Shown piece after piece: positions 39,584 through 59,617 of a stretch of 64,000 bases of DNA. Origin of the DNA: Trichoplax adhaerens. Its lineage: Eukaryota > Placozoa > Uniplacotomia > Trichoplacea > Trichoplacidae. Made by a program: the position numbers and the translations under genes. Location of the stretch: contig NW_002060954.1 in the NCBI RefSeq assembly GCF_000150275.1, positions 1,578,074 through 1,642,073 of the forward strand, in the 5' to 3' direction. Position 1 is the stretch's first letter. The number at the start of each line of letters is the position of its first letter. The notes under the pieces are model-generated. The model saw only the letters and a list, made by a program, of their open reading frames with translations, was not told where the DNA came from and did not search any database.

Positions 39584-40113
39584 TTTAAAAGTTAGCAGTA
39601 AAAGCAACTTATTAAATTCTTCATTCTCTTCATTAATCTATAAATGATATGTTACAGTAAGAATTATTATTATTCACGATCTTGATAAAGAGTTTTTCAA
39701 TGAAATAAAATGTGCTAATCTACGAGTATACTTCTTATCGGTCAGCAATATTTGAGAGTTAAATCTCTTTTTACAACAAATACCAATTATGATAGACAAT
39801 TTAGCATATACAGTACTATTTAAGGATATGTACGATGTATGGATATAACCGATTTATGTCACTGTACCATGATCATCACTAGTGTTATACAAAGTCACAA
39901 GTTACAGATACGATTATACTGTATTATTGCAATATTACATTATATAGCACTTTACTTGAGTTAGCAGGTATACGTATTACGTATACTGTATTGTAAGCGT
40001 CTGCATCACGTAATATCAAACGTCTTGCATGGTGCTAGGAGAACTATCAGTAGTAACTAGATTATCACTCCGATCATATAGTATTCGCTTAAATTACTGT
40101 AGAATTCATATAT

Positions 40114-41046
40114 CTAGTCGTACTGGTAGACCATTTTTTTGGTGTTTGACAGCAATTTGTTACCACCTTTCTCTATGATCTCCAAGATCTTAAAGTGTTT
40201 AATTTTACTTATTTGAGGACTTTCACCAACTCTGACTAGATCGCCGATTCGACACTTTGATTTCTCATCATGGGCAAAAATTTTATTCTTTCGTAGGTAA
40301 AACTATATAAGAAATAAGTGCAATGTCAGTAGTATCGTTACAAGCGAAGAGTGCGCATCATTCGAGGTGTGATATTGTACAAATTATATTATCAGTACTA
40401 GTATACCGGAGTGCACTGAGTTAATTTATAGTAATTTACAGGCACTGATACTTTGGAATCGAGTAAGATAATATCCGCTGGCATGCTTGCACTGTTCCTT
40501 GCACAATATGTACACGTGTAGTGCAATAAAGCAGGTTTGAACGCTATAGTTTTCAATGTTTGAACTCCAAATTATATAAGTCATAGTTTATACTACATAT
40601 ACAACCCTATTTTGGCATTGCCATAGAATCGAAACCTGATGACTACAACTTCTCTACAAGTCTAGAACAGAAACAGTCATAACTTGGTTTTTGCAGATAC
40701 ACTTGCAATCTACTGCACATCATCTTCCATTAACTGTCCATATAGTACTGTAAATTACTAGGAAATAACTCCACCGCGTTACTGGTGGTCGTCTTAACAA
40801 ACACTTGCACGGTAGACTTTATCGTCTACCGAAATGTCGACTAACTACTGTAATATTACGTACGATCAATGCACAAGAAAGGATAAGAAGAAAAGCGGCA
40901 TACAGCTGTAACATGGCGTCGTATAGTATGCTTACTGCATCACGTACCTTGCACACCCTAGGATTTAAAACCGATCTGACGATTTCTACTTTGACAGTCT
41001 TGGCCATGCTCGTGGAAATAACACGACCTATACTAGACGCAGGCAT
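40114..41046 (-). CDS. MRPS17: MRPS17, mitochondrial small ribosomal subunit protein uS17m
   Basis: Two exons (41046-40948 and 40302-40114) encode 95 residues. Exon 1 gives IGRVISTSMAKTVKVEIVRS, the conserved uS17 start that binds 16S-type rRNA (human IVGKVIGTKMQKTAKVRV). Exon 2 gives YLRKNKIFAHDEKSKCRIGD and LVRVGESPQISKIKHFKILEII, matching the FAHD...GD..L pattern and following beta strands. Length is close to bacterial uS17 (about 85) and shorter than human (130), mainly at the C-terminus. No classical presequence is visible, which is common for this protein. The plus-strand open frame over 40805-41140 is antisense to exon 1 and is not a gene. Confidence 0.9.
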
Positions 41047-41101
41047 AGTGTTGAATTACTTCCCCTTTGATATGACTTTTTCCTTATACCTAATTAAACG
41101 A

Positions 41102-41362
41102 TTAAAAAAGAGCAACAAGACTCGAAAAGAGGTAGAGTAGATCCAATCTGGTATCAACGCTAATTTTGCTCGATCTGTCTAATAAAAGTCTGCGCAGTTC
41201 GGTGAAAATTACTTGGTACATTTCTAGTAGAAGAAAAAAGACCCAGAATACACTAGGCATGACTCGGACGGTCGGACGCTTTGGCCTCATATTCGTCAAA
41301 TACTGTTTGAAAGATTTCGTTATAATGTCATTAAGCCAATGTTCGATTCTGTAATAATTCAT
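41102..41362 (-). CDS. Hypothetical small protein ORF, unrecognised
   Basis: An uninterrupted 86-codon minus-strand frame starts at ATG 41362, just upstream of MRPS17 on the same strand. The local base composition is richer in G+C than the flanks. The translation has one hydrophobic segment (VFWVFFLLLEMYQVIF) flanked by basic residues, so it could be a single-pass membrane peptide. A plus-strand frame of similar quality (41166-41354) overlaps it, so at most one is real. No family recognised. It could also be MRPS17 5' transcribed sequence. Confidence 0.2.
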   Translation of the reverse strand: MNYYRIEHWLNDIITKSFKQYLTNMRPKRPTVRVMPSVFWVFFLLLEMYQVIFTELRRLLLDRSSKISVDTRLDLLYLFSSLVALF

Positions 41363-41589
41363 TTATTTTTCTAAATTAAGGCATATTACATAAAATTCTA
41401 TTTTATTTACTAAGTTCTGCTTGAAAGTAGTGATATCACGCCATAACTGTTCTTGAATTAGTAGAAATGATTCGAGAAAAATCGGTGCAGGAGATCCATA
41501 CAGTCAGGTCTATCCATACTACAGTCAGTAATAATTAATCAGTATCTGATCTAAAAAGTCTGTCCATCCGAAGAGGTCCAAATTTACGG

Positions 41590-41660
41590 AACAAGACTAC
41601 TGTACTGTACTGTACGTTCACTAGTGTACTGTATAGTACAGTACATTGTAACGTAGTGCG
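41590..41660. repeat. GTAC-palindrome cluster
   Basis: Short run of TACTGTACTGTACTGTACGT followed by AGTGTACTGTATAGTACAGT, of the same family as the clusters at 2.1-3.0, 21.2 and 61.2-61.3 kb. Confidence 0.75.
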
Positions 41661-42034
41661 CGTATTCATTGACGTATAGTACGTTGGTTCTGTACGGTAT
41701 ATATGTGACATGTATAAAGCGTCTGATTTAGTCGATATGATTGCAATATTAACATTATCACATTATCGAATTATTGAAATATCAAATTATACTATTTATG
41801 TATAATTATGAAATTTGATAGGTATTGCATGAATTGCCCATCAATTTTAATTCAACAAATCCGTATGTTGCAGGCGCTTAAACCCTTTAATCTGTATATC
41901 AATTTCATAGTATAGCTCATATTGATGCTTATTATTATAACGTTATTCTACTGGTACAATGTGATGTGATCCTACATTCTCATGTGAATGTTGTATGAAT
42001 GTGAATACTGTTATTGCATTACATTTTAAATAAG

Positions 42035-42872
<838 letters not shown>

Positions 42873-44684
42873 TTACCGCAACATTACTTTCAGACAAATT
42901 TATATCCTGTACGATGTTGAAATATAGCGACGCAATGAAATTTGCCATAATGTAGCTGTTTTGATTTGAAATATAATTTTATTTACGTGGTTATACGCGT
43001 ATATTAGATAATTATGAAGCTTATAATTACTACTTTAGGGCTATAATTTAATCTTCCGAGGTTTCACCTACTCATATTAATGACAAACTAGGGTATTTTA
43101 ATACGTTTCCCTAAATACTACCAGTATTAATCTCTTATACTAGATATTTCCTATACAATACTCTATTAACTCTTGATTTTGGACTATAATGGTCATTAAG
43201 CCATTTATTGAAAGATTAAAACGATTGGAAATTAACTTCGAATTCAAGGAAATGGGTTCATCTTTATCTAGTATAAACTTTAGGACTAGTTGCAACTAGA
43301 CCTGTTAAGCTTATCTTATTATTCTGCTATTTTATCTCCTTGGTGACATATTTGTACTGTGCCATAGCTGTGCTTTGCGTAGAATCCTTAGATACCATCA
43401 TTTTACGTTGAACGCTTGAGGGTATATTGATAAACAAGAATAGCCAAATAAATAATTATAACAGATAGCTAAGATTAGGCAGGAGGTAGTATGAACTGAG
43501 TGATTTAAAAAATGGAAATAAAGAATAGGTTATAGCGATAATAAACAACGACTACTGCAAAAGTTACGTTTGCATTATTATTCTTTGAGATATTGCGATG
43601 TCTATGTAAAAACAGGGACTACTGTGAATTAAGATTTTACTAACCTTATGATCTCATCCATCACCCAAAATTGCACCTACATGAATTCGCGATAGTGGCA
43701 AATGCTAGAAGAATCATTTACATACGTGCTGTATAGCCAGTCAATGTCCTTTTTTTGATAATACATAAATTATGTATATATTATATTAGTATCCATTCTT
43801 ATACACTTAGAATTAATTATAAAGCAGTCAGCCGAACCTGCAGCTGTAGTACGGGTTTCTCTTGCTATGCAGCACAACTCTTCTTTAAATGCTTACTATG
43901 ATTAAGTAAATGCATTAAAGCTTTAGGCCCCTTGACTTTCAGATCGAAGAGCAGTATATTCCCTCATTGATTTTTTGATTTTTCTTTTTATATTGACATC
44001 GACTGAGCAGCTTCAGTCAATTATACGAAAATTATATACTAAGCTGGTTGAATCAACTGCTCATACACGAGTATGTTGCAGTTAGCAGCTCAACGTAGAC
44101 TTTAACTTGGTAAGTAATTGATCAAGAAAATTTTTATGCTGCGTATTGTCTAAGTTGTGTCAAATTCTTGTTCTATTCTATGTACTGATATCTAAATTGT
44201 GTCATAAAATTGAAAATAATCCTTACCGTAAAACTTGATAATAATGCACTGAGGAAGAATAAATTAATTATTTAATTGCATATATAACGCCTCAATACAG
44301 TATGCATCTTTTTATTTTTTAAATTTTCGATGAGGGTATAACCTAATTTGTACGGTACTATACAGCTGGCAAATAGGCTAATTTATAACAAGCGAATGAA
44401 ACCAGTTCGCCTGCCCACTTTCATGATATGCAACTTATATACCGGAGACGAATATTAGTGCTATATTATAAGTATTTATTGGCTTTGATCGGTTTAATTA
44501 AAGGTGTAAAAATTCATACTAAATTTCATTAACTCTTATCGCATACTGTAGCGCATACCATTTAAAGTAGTAATGTAGGTTTTGACGTTACTATACTTAC
44601 ATCTGGTCTAGTCTACCCTATAGTATCAACAGGCACTACTTCAGAAAGGAATCGACCAATACCTACATTATCACAACAATTGAC

Positions 44685-45581
44685 ATGGCGATAATACCTG
44701 CGCAGCAAGTCTGTGTTACAAAGGTCGCTCTTCATAGCTTATGTAAAGGTCTACTCAGATAGATGTGATCTTAGACTCATTTTAGTGAAGTAACTGTATT
44801 CGATGAAATGTGTCTATACAGTTAGAATCATTTCATTGTTAAAGATCAGTTCTTATACGTATGTTCTCAGTAGCAGTCTGAATGAAGTGGCATGATTTCG
44901 TTGAGATGCGATGACAATTCGACATTGTGCACCATGAGAATAGACATTATGAGACATATATATGCTATATGGATAATTATATAGTATTTATTCGCGACCA
45001 ACTTCTGTATCAACGTCTTAATGGCAGTTGATTACTGTAGTTTGCAAAATATCTTGCCTAAAAATTCAATCAGTATCACAACAAATGATTCATTCTACAG
45101 ATATTGTACACATAGTAGTCAATTAGCCGTTTAAAATATGATTAATTTATGCTATCAATACTAACTGACGAAGTAAAAGTAGATATTAAGAAACAAAACA
45201 AGCTATCGCAAATGCTTCGAAATTGCCAAATGTCAGTAATCATTGTGGGGGTTGGATACACCGATTTTAGTGCTATGAATAATTGGATGGCTATAACGGA
45301 GTTTTAGTAAGGTATGGTGATTTAAATTGTACTTGAAAAATATTAATACTTTAGTTTATTCTATATTAGATATTAAGTCGTCATCTGGAGAAGCTGATAT
45401 GCATGATATTCTTCAATTTATTTAGGTTTGAATAGTCTGTATTACAATTACCCGTACCAGAGAGATTCTTAGCCTAGAGAATTAGTCGAATAGACTAACT
45501 ATGATGCAGACATGTGAAATTTTTCATTTATACGCTCCATATATTTTAGCGCAACATGTGCTCGCTGAAATTCTGAAGTAG
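44685..45581 (+). pseudogene. Copine pseudogene fragment 2 (first exon plus C-terminal exons)
   Basis: More decayed than fragment 1. At 44685 a first-exon relic reads CVTKVALHSLCKGL, matching CVTKVELYISCQGL of the intact copine, then stops. The middle C2 exons are absent. From about 45150 the vWA-like exon survives in pieces (FMLSILTDEVKVDI, then VIIVGVGYTDFSAMN), with frameshifts between and after them. Near 45370 SSSGEADMHDILQFI ends in TAG, and the last exon keeps ILAQHVLAEILK followed by TAG at the same codon where fragment 1 has TAA. The shared stop position suggests both fragments derive from one truncated ancestor or from each other. Confidence 0.83.
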
Positions 45582-46639
45582 TTATCGTAACATTACTTTC
45601 AGATAAATTCAGATCCTATACGATGTTGAAAATTAGAATACTACGAAATTTACTACAATGCAGCTGTTTCATTTGAAAAATAACTTTACTTATGAGGATA
45701 TGGTATATGATACGGATTGATAAATAGTTATTATTTTAGAGCTATAATTTAATCTTCTGAGGTTTCACTTATTCGTATCAATGATGAAATAGGAAAAAAA
45801 TTTGAATAGAATTTGACATTGGGTTATTCACCATGCTTTATGTAAAGATTTTCGCTAAGTTACACATGCAAGCAGTGCTAATCTCCGTTGATATTAAATG
45901 TTATATTATACCGTACTTTATATAAAGTTCTTGATATTCGATATTAATAGGTTAAGCTGTCTATCGGAAGAACAAAATAACTGAAAAGTTCAATTTCTGC
46001 TTAAAAATTAAAGAAATTGGACTCGGCATTCTTTACTTGGTATAGGGATGGCTACAGGATTAGTTGCATCTGGTATTTTTGTACTTATTTCTTTTTGTCT
46101 TCAGCTACCTTATTTTCCTCAGAAGACATACATATATACCCGTATGCCTACTACGATTATTATAGTTGTGCATTGCATCGATAGCACCATTTTATGTTGA
46201 ACATTTAAGAGTAAATGTTGACAAACGTAAATAAACTACTGATAGCCTACCAAAAGTGATTTAATTTAAAGTGAAGAAAGAAGTAATATGTAGTTAGCAA
46301 TCATGGACGTATTTTACTCATTGTTTAATAGGTACATACAGAAGCTGGTGACCAGATTGCCATGGCTCTAAATTATCTCGATAGTTTCTCGTATTGAATC
46401 TCATATAATAACTGCCAATATAGTGCGAAAGTTAAGCTTATACTAGCCCACGTTGACACATTCTAATGCAGAGGTAAAATTGTATTTTGTGATCTCTTCG
46501 CTCGTTCATCCGTATGATAATGCAAATTTATAGCAGTGAAAAGTGCTAGATGGATTATGGATAGCTAACAGGTTGGTTAGCCTCTCCCTTCTTTATAATC
46601 TAATACTATAGTAATACTGGTGGTAAACTATAATCTTTG

Positions 46640-47290
46640 CAGTTAGTTTGATATTCATCCTTCTAAATGAATCATGAAGTTCTTAGTCATGCCTTTTAAT
46701 CTGTGGTACAGTTACAGAGCATCTATTCTCTATTGCAGTGCAAGTACAGCTTACTTTCCTGTACATTACTTATGGTAATTATGCGTAGTTCAACGTAATC
46801 AATTTTTAGGACTTGTGAGCTTGAAGACAGAAATATTATGGAACTTCATTATTGATTTTTCTGTATTTAGGAAAGCAGTTGCATAGGACAGTAATAATTG
46901 CTCGAGGAAAGTATTATAGAGGCATAAAGAGGTGTTTTTACCCCTATGGGAAATTCTCAATCAGGCTTTCTAATCTACGGTACGGTTACAGAACAATTTT
47001 CTCCCATTACATTATTATGTAATTCTTCTTCTTATTATTATGTGCTGGTATTGTACAAAATTTATATTCCTTTTCAGTGCATTGCTTATCTCAATTAGTT
47101 CAATATAATAAAATTTTAGGACTAGTAAACTTTAAGATAGAAATTTCATCACTAATTTTTTCCCTTCTTTCTAGGAAAGTTGCTTAGGATAGCATCAATA
47201 GCTCATAGAAATTACAAATTACAAATATAAACATCATAGCGGTAAAAAGCCTTTTTTACTGCTAGGAAAAATAATCCGTTGTCCAGGTTG
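46640..47290. repeat. Diverged two-copy tandem duplication, about 300 bases
   Basis: Blocks in the same order occur twice. ACGGTTACAGAA-like, TTAGGACTTGTGAGCTT/TTAGGACTAGTAAACTT, AGAYAGAAAT, CATYAYTRATTTTT, TTTAGGAAAGYAGTTGC-like and ATAGGA(CAGTAATA)/(AGCATCAATA) segments are seen at about 46700-46910 and again at about 46975-47215. Similarity is clear but eroded, and no coding frame is preserved. Confidence 0.55.
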
Positions 47291-47534
47291 CTGTTGTCCA
47301 GACGCACTAAGGCTGTTTCCTAGTTTACTGTATATTGTACACCATACTGTCTATGGATTAGAGTAGATTAGACTGCTTTGTAATTGTATACTGAAGGAGC
47401 AGCATCTACGTGATACATTAAGGAACAAAAAGAATCAACAACTTCATTCCGTGCATAGTATCTATTAAACGTTGATCAGGAGTTAAATCATTGCCATCGA
47501 GATCTTGCTTTCTAGCTATCAGTGTTAAATAAGC

Positions 47535-52141
<4,607 letters not shown>

Positions 52142-53013
52142 AAGAAAAGTGCATTAACAACATTTACTTTTTATTTTCAGTATAACATAGACAGTAGTTT
52201 AATTCTATCAAGATTTTGAATAAATAATAATCCTAGCAATGATTCCTTTCTGAGCGAGCAAAGTCTGCATCTTGATTGTCTATGTAATTGTTTATTTCTC
52301 ATAATACCTAAATACACTTTCAATGCGACTGACAGGATTATAATTACCGTTCCTATAAAAAATCTTGTCGTATAATATTATGTACTTAGCTGATACTGTT
52401 GAAAGTATATAATCTTTGTCTTAAAATTATGTCATAGATTGTTGTTAGCTTCGACTTTTCATTACTAATCTTGTGCAAACGTTGGTAAATGGTTGAGAAT
52501 GCAGAAAGTGGTTATTTGAAAAATAATATTGAAGAGTAGCATGATGATTAGTGACGTGACCCACACGTGTGTGGCAACTGTAGGCTATTTTGCTCATTAG
52601 CGGTGATTGATAATTGTAACACTTCAATGTAATTAACATAAGTATTGGTAATTTCTTAATTATACTTTGCTTCTAAATTAAATTATCATATCAGTTTCAG
52701 CTAACATAGTTTTCGCTACAAAATTTAAATATTTTTTACATAGCAAATCGAGACTGCAACTACAATAGGTCTAAAATTAAAAAAGTTGGGGAGTTTAACT
52801 ACTCAAAATTGGTACACGTTTACAACAAATGTCAATAGGTAGTCAATTATAGATTTTACGTCCTTTTATTTGGTACAACTAGCAACAAGGAAGTTATCAT
52901 AATACCATTTTTAATTAGCGGTACATATTATTTGCTAGTGAAACTAAAAGAGGTATAATACAAAAACAGGGATGAATAAAGTGGTATTTATGATGCAGGT
53001 GTGATACAGTTGT

Positions 53014-54558
<1,545 letters not shown>

Positions 54559-54613
54559 GCTAGGACAGAAAAGAATTTAAAACGAGAATGAATTCTTTTT
54601 CTCTGCAGTTGTT

Positions 54614-54651
54614 CGTAAACCGTCAGTAAAGCGACGGGAGTTTGCACTAGT
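54614..54651 (+). repeat. 38-base dispersed repeat, copy 1
   Basis: A relatively GC-rich 38-mer beginning CGTAAACCGTCAGTAAAGCG and ending TTTGCACTAGT. It recurs in the same orientation at 61494-61531 with a single T/C difference. Its flanks are not similar to those of the other copy. Confidence 0.85.
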
Positions 54652-54657
54652 TATCTT

Positions 54658-54658
54658 N
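54658..54658. other. Single undetermined base (N)
   Basis: The only non-ACGT position in the window. It is seven bases after the 38-base dispersed repeat and about 100 bases upstream of the inferred NUDT21 start, the place where conserved 5' coding sequence is missing. It may mark a low-quality join. Confidence 0.95.
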
Positions 54659-55395
54659 TAAACGACGACCTTAGAAACTCCTAAAATTTTAAATTTAATT
54701 CAATAAGAGCGACTAACAGTAAGGCATATTGTCGTGGGAAAATTGAAAGATAACTGCTTCTTCACGACTACAAAACGTTACATGTGGGCACTCATATATG
54801 GGCATACATATATGCAGTAGGTTACGGCCAATGTCCGAAGTTGGCCGATACGCGTTTGGCCGGCCAATATTAAGGCGGTGATAGAATTATAGGTACAATA
54901 TATTTTTATTGATTCGTCAACGATGTAATCCACAATTATATGCAATACTACAAATTTAGATCGATTCTGGATATTAATACTAGTATACTTCAATTGCTAA
55001 CTCCGTCAAGATATAGACGATCAGTTGAAGATGTACAAGGGTCAAATTTGATAATATCGATGTACGAGTATTTTAATAATCTTAAAAAATTATGCTTCCC
55101 TATTTCAACGCGCCATAGTTGACTTGGAATTGCCATCAACTTTATCAAACATCATATGATAAATGGGTAAAGCATTTCGTATAATTTATAAATGGAAGTA
55201 CTCTCTCACCAGACACGGTATTCATTCATATTAATAAAATTTTTACTTTACGCATACCTAAATATGAATCCGTATTATAGATGTAGTACACCTTTATATC
55301 TGGCATGCACATTAATTAACGAACAGATAAAGTCTGTCTAGCAATATTCATGCAGATATATTTAAGTACAAAGTCATAAATCTAATTCTGTAATA

Positions 55396-57085
55396 TCAGT
55401 AACAGCCTTTGGGCTCCTCGAAGATCTGATAAGTAAATATTAGCGGAAATATACAGAAGCTACCAATACAAGATCCTATCACCATAACAACACCGCTCCA
55501 GACTAATGCTACCTTGCCTTTCTCTCGTAGTAGTAAGCAGGCAGTTACCTTAGTATAGGTAACTAAAATAGTATTTATAACCCAGATAGAGACCTATAGG
55601 TAAGACAAGAATATATATACAACGGAAAATGATTAACTAATTTCCACCTTATGTAAGGAAAAAATTTTTATTTCTATTGCTTTATTTTACAAACTTATCC
55701 CGAACTTGACGTACAATCAGAATTGAGCCTTGCACGGTGTTGTGTAACGGAGGATATGGACTCATCACCGCAGATGTTATAATAAAAATGCCGGTTGCTC
55801 TTGATAGCGTCGAAGTGTAAAAAACTGCAGTCATAGATCGATACTTAAACAGCAAAACTGCGAAAACAGATGATAAGGGATAGGTAACAGCAACTGATGC
55901 CACAGTTCTATGGTATGTCTTCAAACCGTATGGTAAGCACGAAAAAGGTTGGATTGAGGGCAAGACACCGTTGCTGATGCAGAATGCCCAGCCTTCTGTT
56001 AAAAGTAGAATAATATAACGCTGTTTATCTGCATGACTTACCCATTCCACAGCTTTGTTCGATTCATTATCAGTTTGATATCTGTCTTGATTTGTTGATA
56101 ATCTTTCACTTTCACTTGTTTCCATGTTAGCATTGCTTGCCTCTTCGCAAAAGGGTAGGCAAAATTTAGCCATTTTAGGTGTAATGTAATGACTATCGTT
56201 TATGTGAGACGTGAACAGTCGATTTTTCATTCTTCTACAACGTCCATCTTGTTCAGATTCGCTATCACTAGTTTCATTACTAGTTGATACCCCATTTCTT
56301 GCCTGAAGTTGAATTTCTGCCTCATTTAATATATCACGTTGCATACGAAATATATTCTTTTTTATTTTTCTATCATAAATTCTGACAGATGAAGGTAGAT
56401 GATCAAGTACGGTGAAACTTACGAGTGATATTAACAGAAAAGTAAATACAATAAAAAATAACGTATCTGGACCAAATATTGGATTTTCACTGACAGTAGT
56501 GCCATTAGCTTTACTGATATTGAGATGATGATGACATTTTGGTCCATCGGTTACATCCTGTATCAGAATAGCTATGCCAGGTATTAGTGAACTTAGACCG
56601 TCTCCGATAAATATACCAGTGATATAAATTTCTGGATAATCAGCCATGTAAGGTAAAAACGTTACAATAGACATGCAACCAACAAATGAAAAGATAAATG
56701 CTATGAAATATAGAGCTACTGAATGCTCAAATGTGCTCATAGCAACGAATGTTTTATTCCAAAATATCGCTAGAGCTAACGAGTTGATAACGGCTACTAT
56801 CAGTAAGATATAAATAAAGGGAGCCTCATTGAATCTTCTTGGATGATAATAGTAAGCGAGGCCATAACATGCTGGTCCAATCGCTCCTAAATGACTAATT
56901 ATAGTTAAAACTGCAGGTAGTTGTAGGCCGCCAGGTGTACGCGCCACTAATAATGGTGTTTCTACCCAAATACCATTCGTACCAATCCATGAGCTCATGC
57001 TAAAAATACATACTAAAGTAAACGTTAACCAGGAAATTTTGCTTCCTTGTCTTATTACTTCTCCATCTCCAGGATTATCGTTCAT
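55396..57085 (-). CDS. SLC52A-family riboflavin transporter (RFVT)
   Basis: Multipass plasma-membrane carrier that imports riboflavin (vertebrate SLC52A1-3). Two exons, 57085-55715 and 55593-55396, give 522 residues, somewhat longer than the human proteins (445-469). The N-terminal part has SSWIGTNGIWVETPLLV (human SWAAVNGIWVELPVVV) and later FLPYMADYPEIYITGIFIGDGLSSLIPGI. A long hydrophilic loop at roughly residues 235-350, rich in Ser/Glu/Asn, accounts for the extra length. The second half resumes with ISNGVLPSIQPFSCLPYG, the family's most diagnostic motif. The single intron uses ATT|GTACGT and joins to VSIWVINTILVTYTKV. The final TYQIFEEPKGCY matches the human IYHVFHSRKDC end, so I prefer this join to reading through to the stop at 55682. 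About ten hydrophobic segments are visible. The substrate is assigned by family only. Confidence 0.93.
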
Positions 57086-59617
57086 GATACCAATTTTGTT
57101 GCACGCGAGTACATTGCATTGGTACGAATATAATATAGATATTGTGTAATAGTATGCGCATAATCCATTACTAAATCAACCATATGCCAACGTAATTTAT
57201 GCAATCTGTTATTATGCGACCCAGATGCAATATTGAATTATGTTATATGTATTTAACTGCAAGCCTGATTTATGCTTTAATAAAAACTGCTGCTTAAAAT
57301 ATTATTTTGCGTATGCTTAGAATACCATCATTCCTTAAAGATTGACTGTGAGCCGCAGTTTTTATTTCTTACTGATCATAACTATATTCCATTCAGTTAT
57401 ACACATTAAATTCTATAAATCATGTGTATATGGGTTTACATCAGAGCTATACACTGAGCTCTTCAGGCATAAATACTAAAGTACATAAGATACTACTACG
57501 ATGCTGGTAATATCACAGAAAGATAATATTACTCTTAAGATTGTGAAAAACTAATATTATCCTTTAAATATTCATTCTATTTATGCTCTAATTAGTAATT
57601 TACAATAACCTACTAATTAGACGTAATGCGATACATATTTTAGATTTTCTTTGGTATTTCTAAGTGCAGTTAGCAAGAAAAGCTGGAAACTGTCAATGCT
57701 CTTGTAATGATTGTACAAACGGGTTCTAGAGTTTATTTACTTACAATGTAACCGGTAATGCACGCAATTTATTTGTATGTTACTAACTTTGATTACTCGT
57801 CTGACTGATTTGTACTATTTTCAATAGTTATAGCTCGTGTGATAATAGCATTATTCCCAGCTTCATAGGGGGGTATTAATTAAACTCTTTCAGTTAGCTA
57901 AAATAATATAATATGGTTTTCCTTATGTTCGTATCTCATCTATATATGATTCAATGTATACAGTTATACTTTATTTATAAATGATAATGAATTATTATTG
58001 TTGTTTATGCTGTATGTAAAAGCTGGTCGATGGTATAAGACATGTATTATAACATCACCGTTCAATAAAAAAGTACCTAAATTATCATTAAAAATTATGT
58101 CTTTAGAATAAAATTGTTGCACTGCGACCAATGAAGCGTTAGAGGATAACGACGGTTGATAATTCAATTAGTTATGTATGGGATTACCTCACAGGAATAA
58201 GATCTGACGGAGATCTTGCATGAAGTTGTTATTGTCATTTATAATTTTCGTAACCGGTAAAAATTACCGGTACATTGCATATAAAAGCATATTAATTTAA
58301 ATGACGAAACGGGTTTAATCTCTCAACTCATTCGTTCAGTTGATTACGGACGGTTTCGTATCTACTTGCATACTTCGGATATAACTATTATCTACTATAA
58401 ATAGTATAAAATTTAACTTATTACAATATAAAAATGTAAATGTACACCAATCATCATCAATCAATTCAATCACATTAATTTGGTTGTACGTGTGCCCCGT
58501 TGTTTATATGAAATCCTGTGTACAGCATGTTGAGATTAAACAATGCATCTGTATCTACTGAACTTTGTACGTGATTAATTGTACGTGTATACAGTATTTC
58601 CTACTTATCAATATCATACCTTTACTTCAGATTATTCAGTCTTCTTAATGTAGATTTTGTCAGCTACTCGTATGAACACGTTGTTCATACAATAAAACTA
58701 TAAAAGCGTATGAGAAACCTAATTGTGAACACTATTAACAGTAAGAAATCGCTAACAGAGAGATACGTACATGAGATATCTAACGGCCACAATAAAAATA
58801 CAGAAATATGATTATGGTAGATGCGATAAAACTATAGTTATATTTGATATGTAATTATGGGGCTTACTCGTAGTCTGTCGCCAAAGTAACAGCCGTATGT
58901 ATTTCTATACGATCTCGGCCTGAGACTAACCGTTAGTGATCTATTCGGTAACCGCTACTCAATGGCTGCTGAAGTATTTGTATATTAAATTTGTAGTTTA
59001 TTACTGTAGAAGTCTAAATCATTACGATTATTCACGTGTTTGAACTAATCGTGTTTTATAACTGTCGAAAGATACTATATTACTAATGAAACCGATTTAT
59101 TGATGGTTTTGATAGCTATGATAAACAACACCTATACTTTACTAACGCCTTTTCAACTTTCACAAGTATCAATTTACATATAGTAGCTACGTAATTTTAA
59201 CATAACTTCAATAGATATCAGCAATAATAAAATTTAAAGAACAGTGCTGTATTTTAACTATGTCAATATGGTCTAAATAAATACCATCAATTTATCGTAT
59301 CTCTAGAGTATGCATTAGGGATAAGAAAGGTAAAAAATTATTGCTCTGGGTACCTGTTGCGATTACCTCACAATTTGTTTTAAAGCTAATTTTCATTTGA
59401 ATGTGGTGAAGTCATAAATATATGGCATAAATATGATATGAAGAAGTTGATACCATATATCTGTTCAAGAATAGACTTATATTTAAAGCAATTTTGCTAA
59501 AAATTAATGATACCAATACTGTTGTGAACGAAAATACTATCGCTGAAGTATGCGGTAAAACAAGCTGTAAATTAGTGCATCATGTAGATTTATTAATACA
59601 GAAACAGCGTTATTTTA
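57086..59617. other. Intergenic interval without recognisable features
   Basis: About 2.5 kb upstream of the riboflavin transporter and downstream of the aldolase-fold gene. Strongly AT-rich, with only short frames; the longest (57964-58167, minus) is Asn/Ser-rich with no domain-like pattern. No repeat array or RNA gene seen. Confidence 0.5.

Noticed and set aside
40805-41140. 111-codon plus-strand ORF
   Set aside because: Antisense to MRPS17 exon 1, whose identity is clear from homology.
41166-41354. Plus-strand ORF opposite the hypothetical ORF at 41102-41362
   Set aside because: No domain features; both frames share the same bases and neither can be preferred on this strand.
57964-58167. 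67-codon minus-strand ORF
   Set aside because: Asn/Ser-rich, no homology recognised, no neighbouring exons that join in phase.
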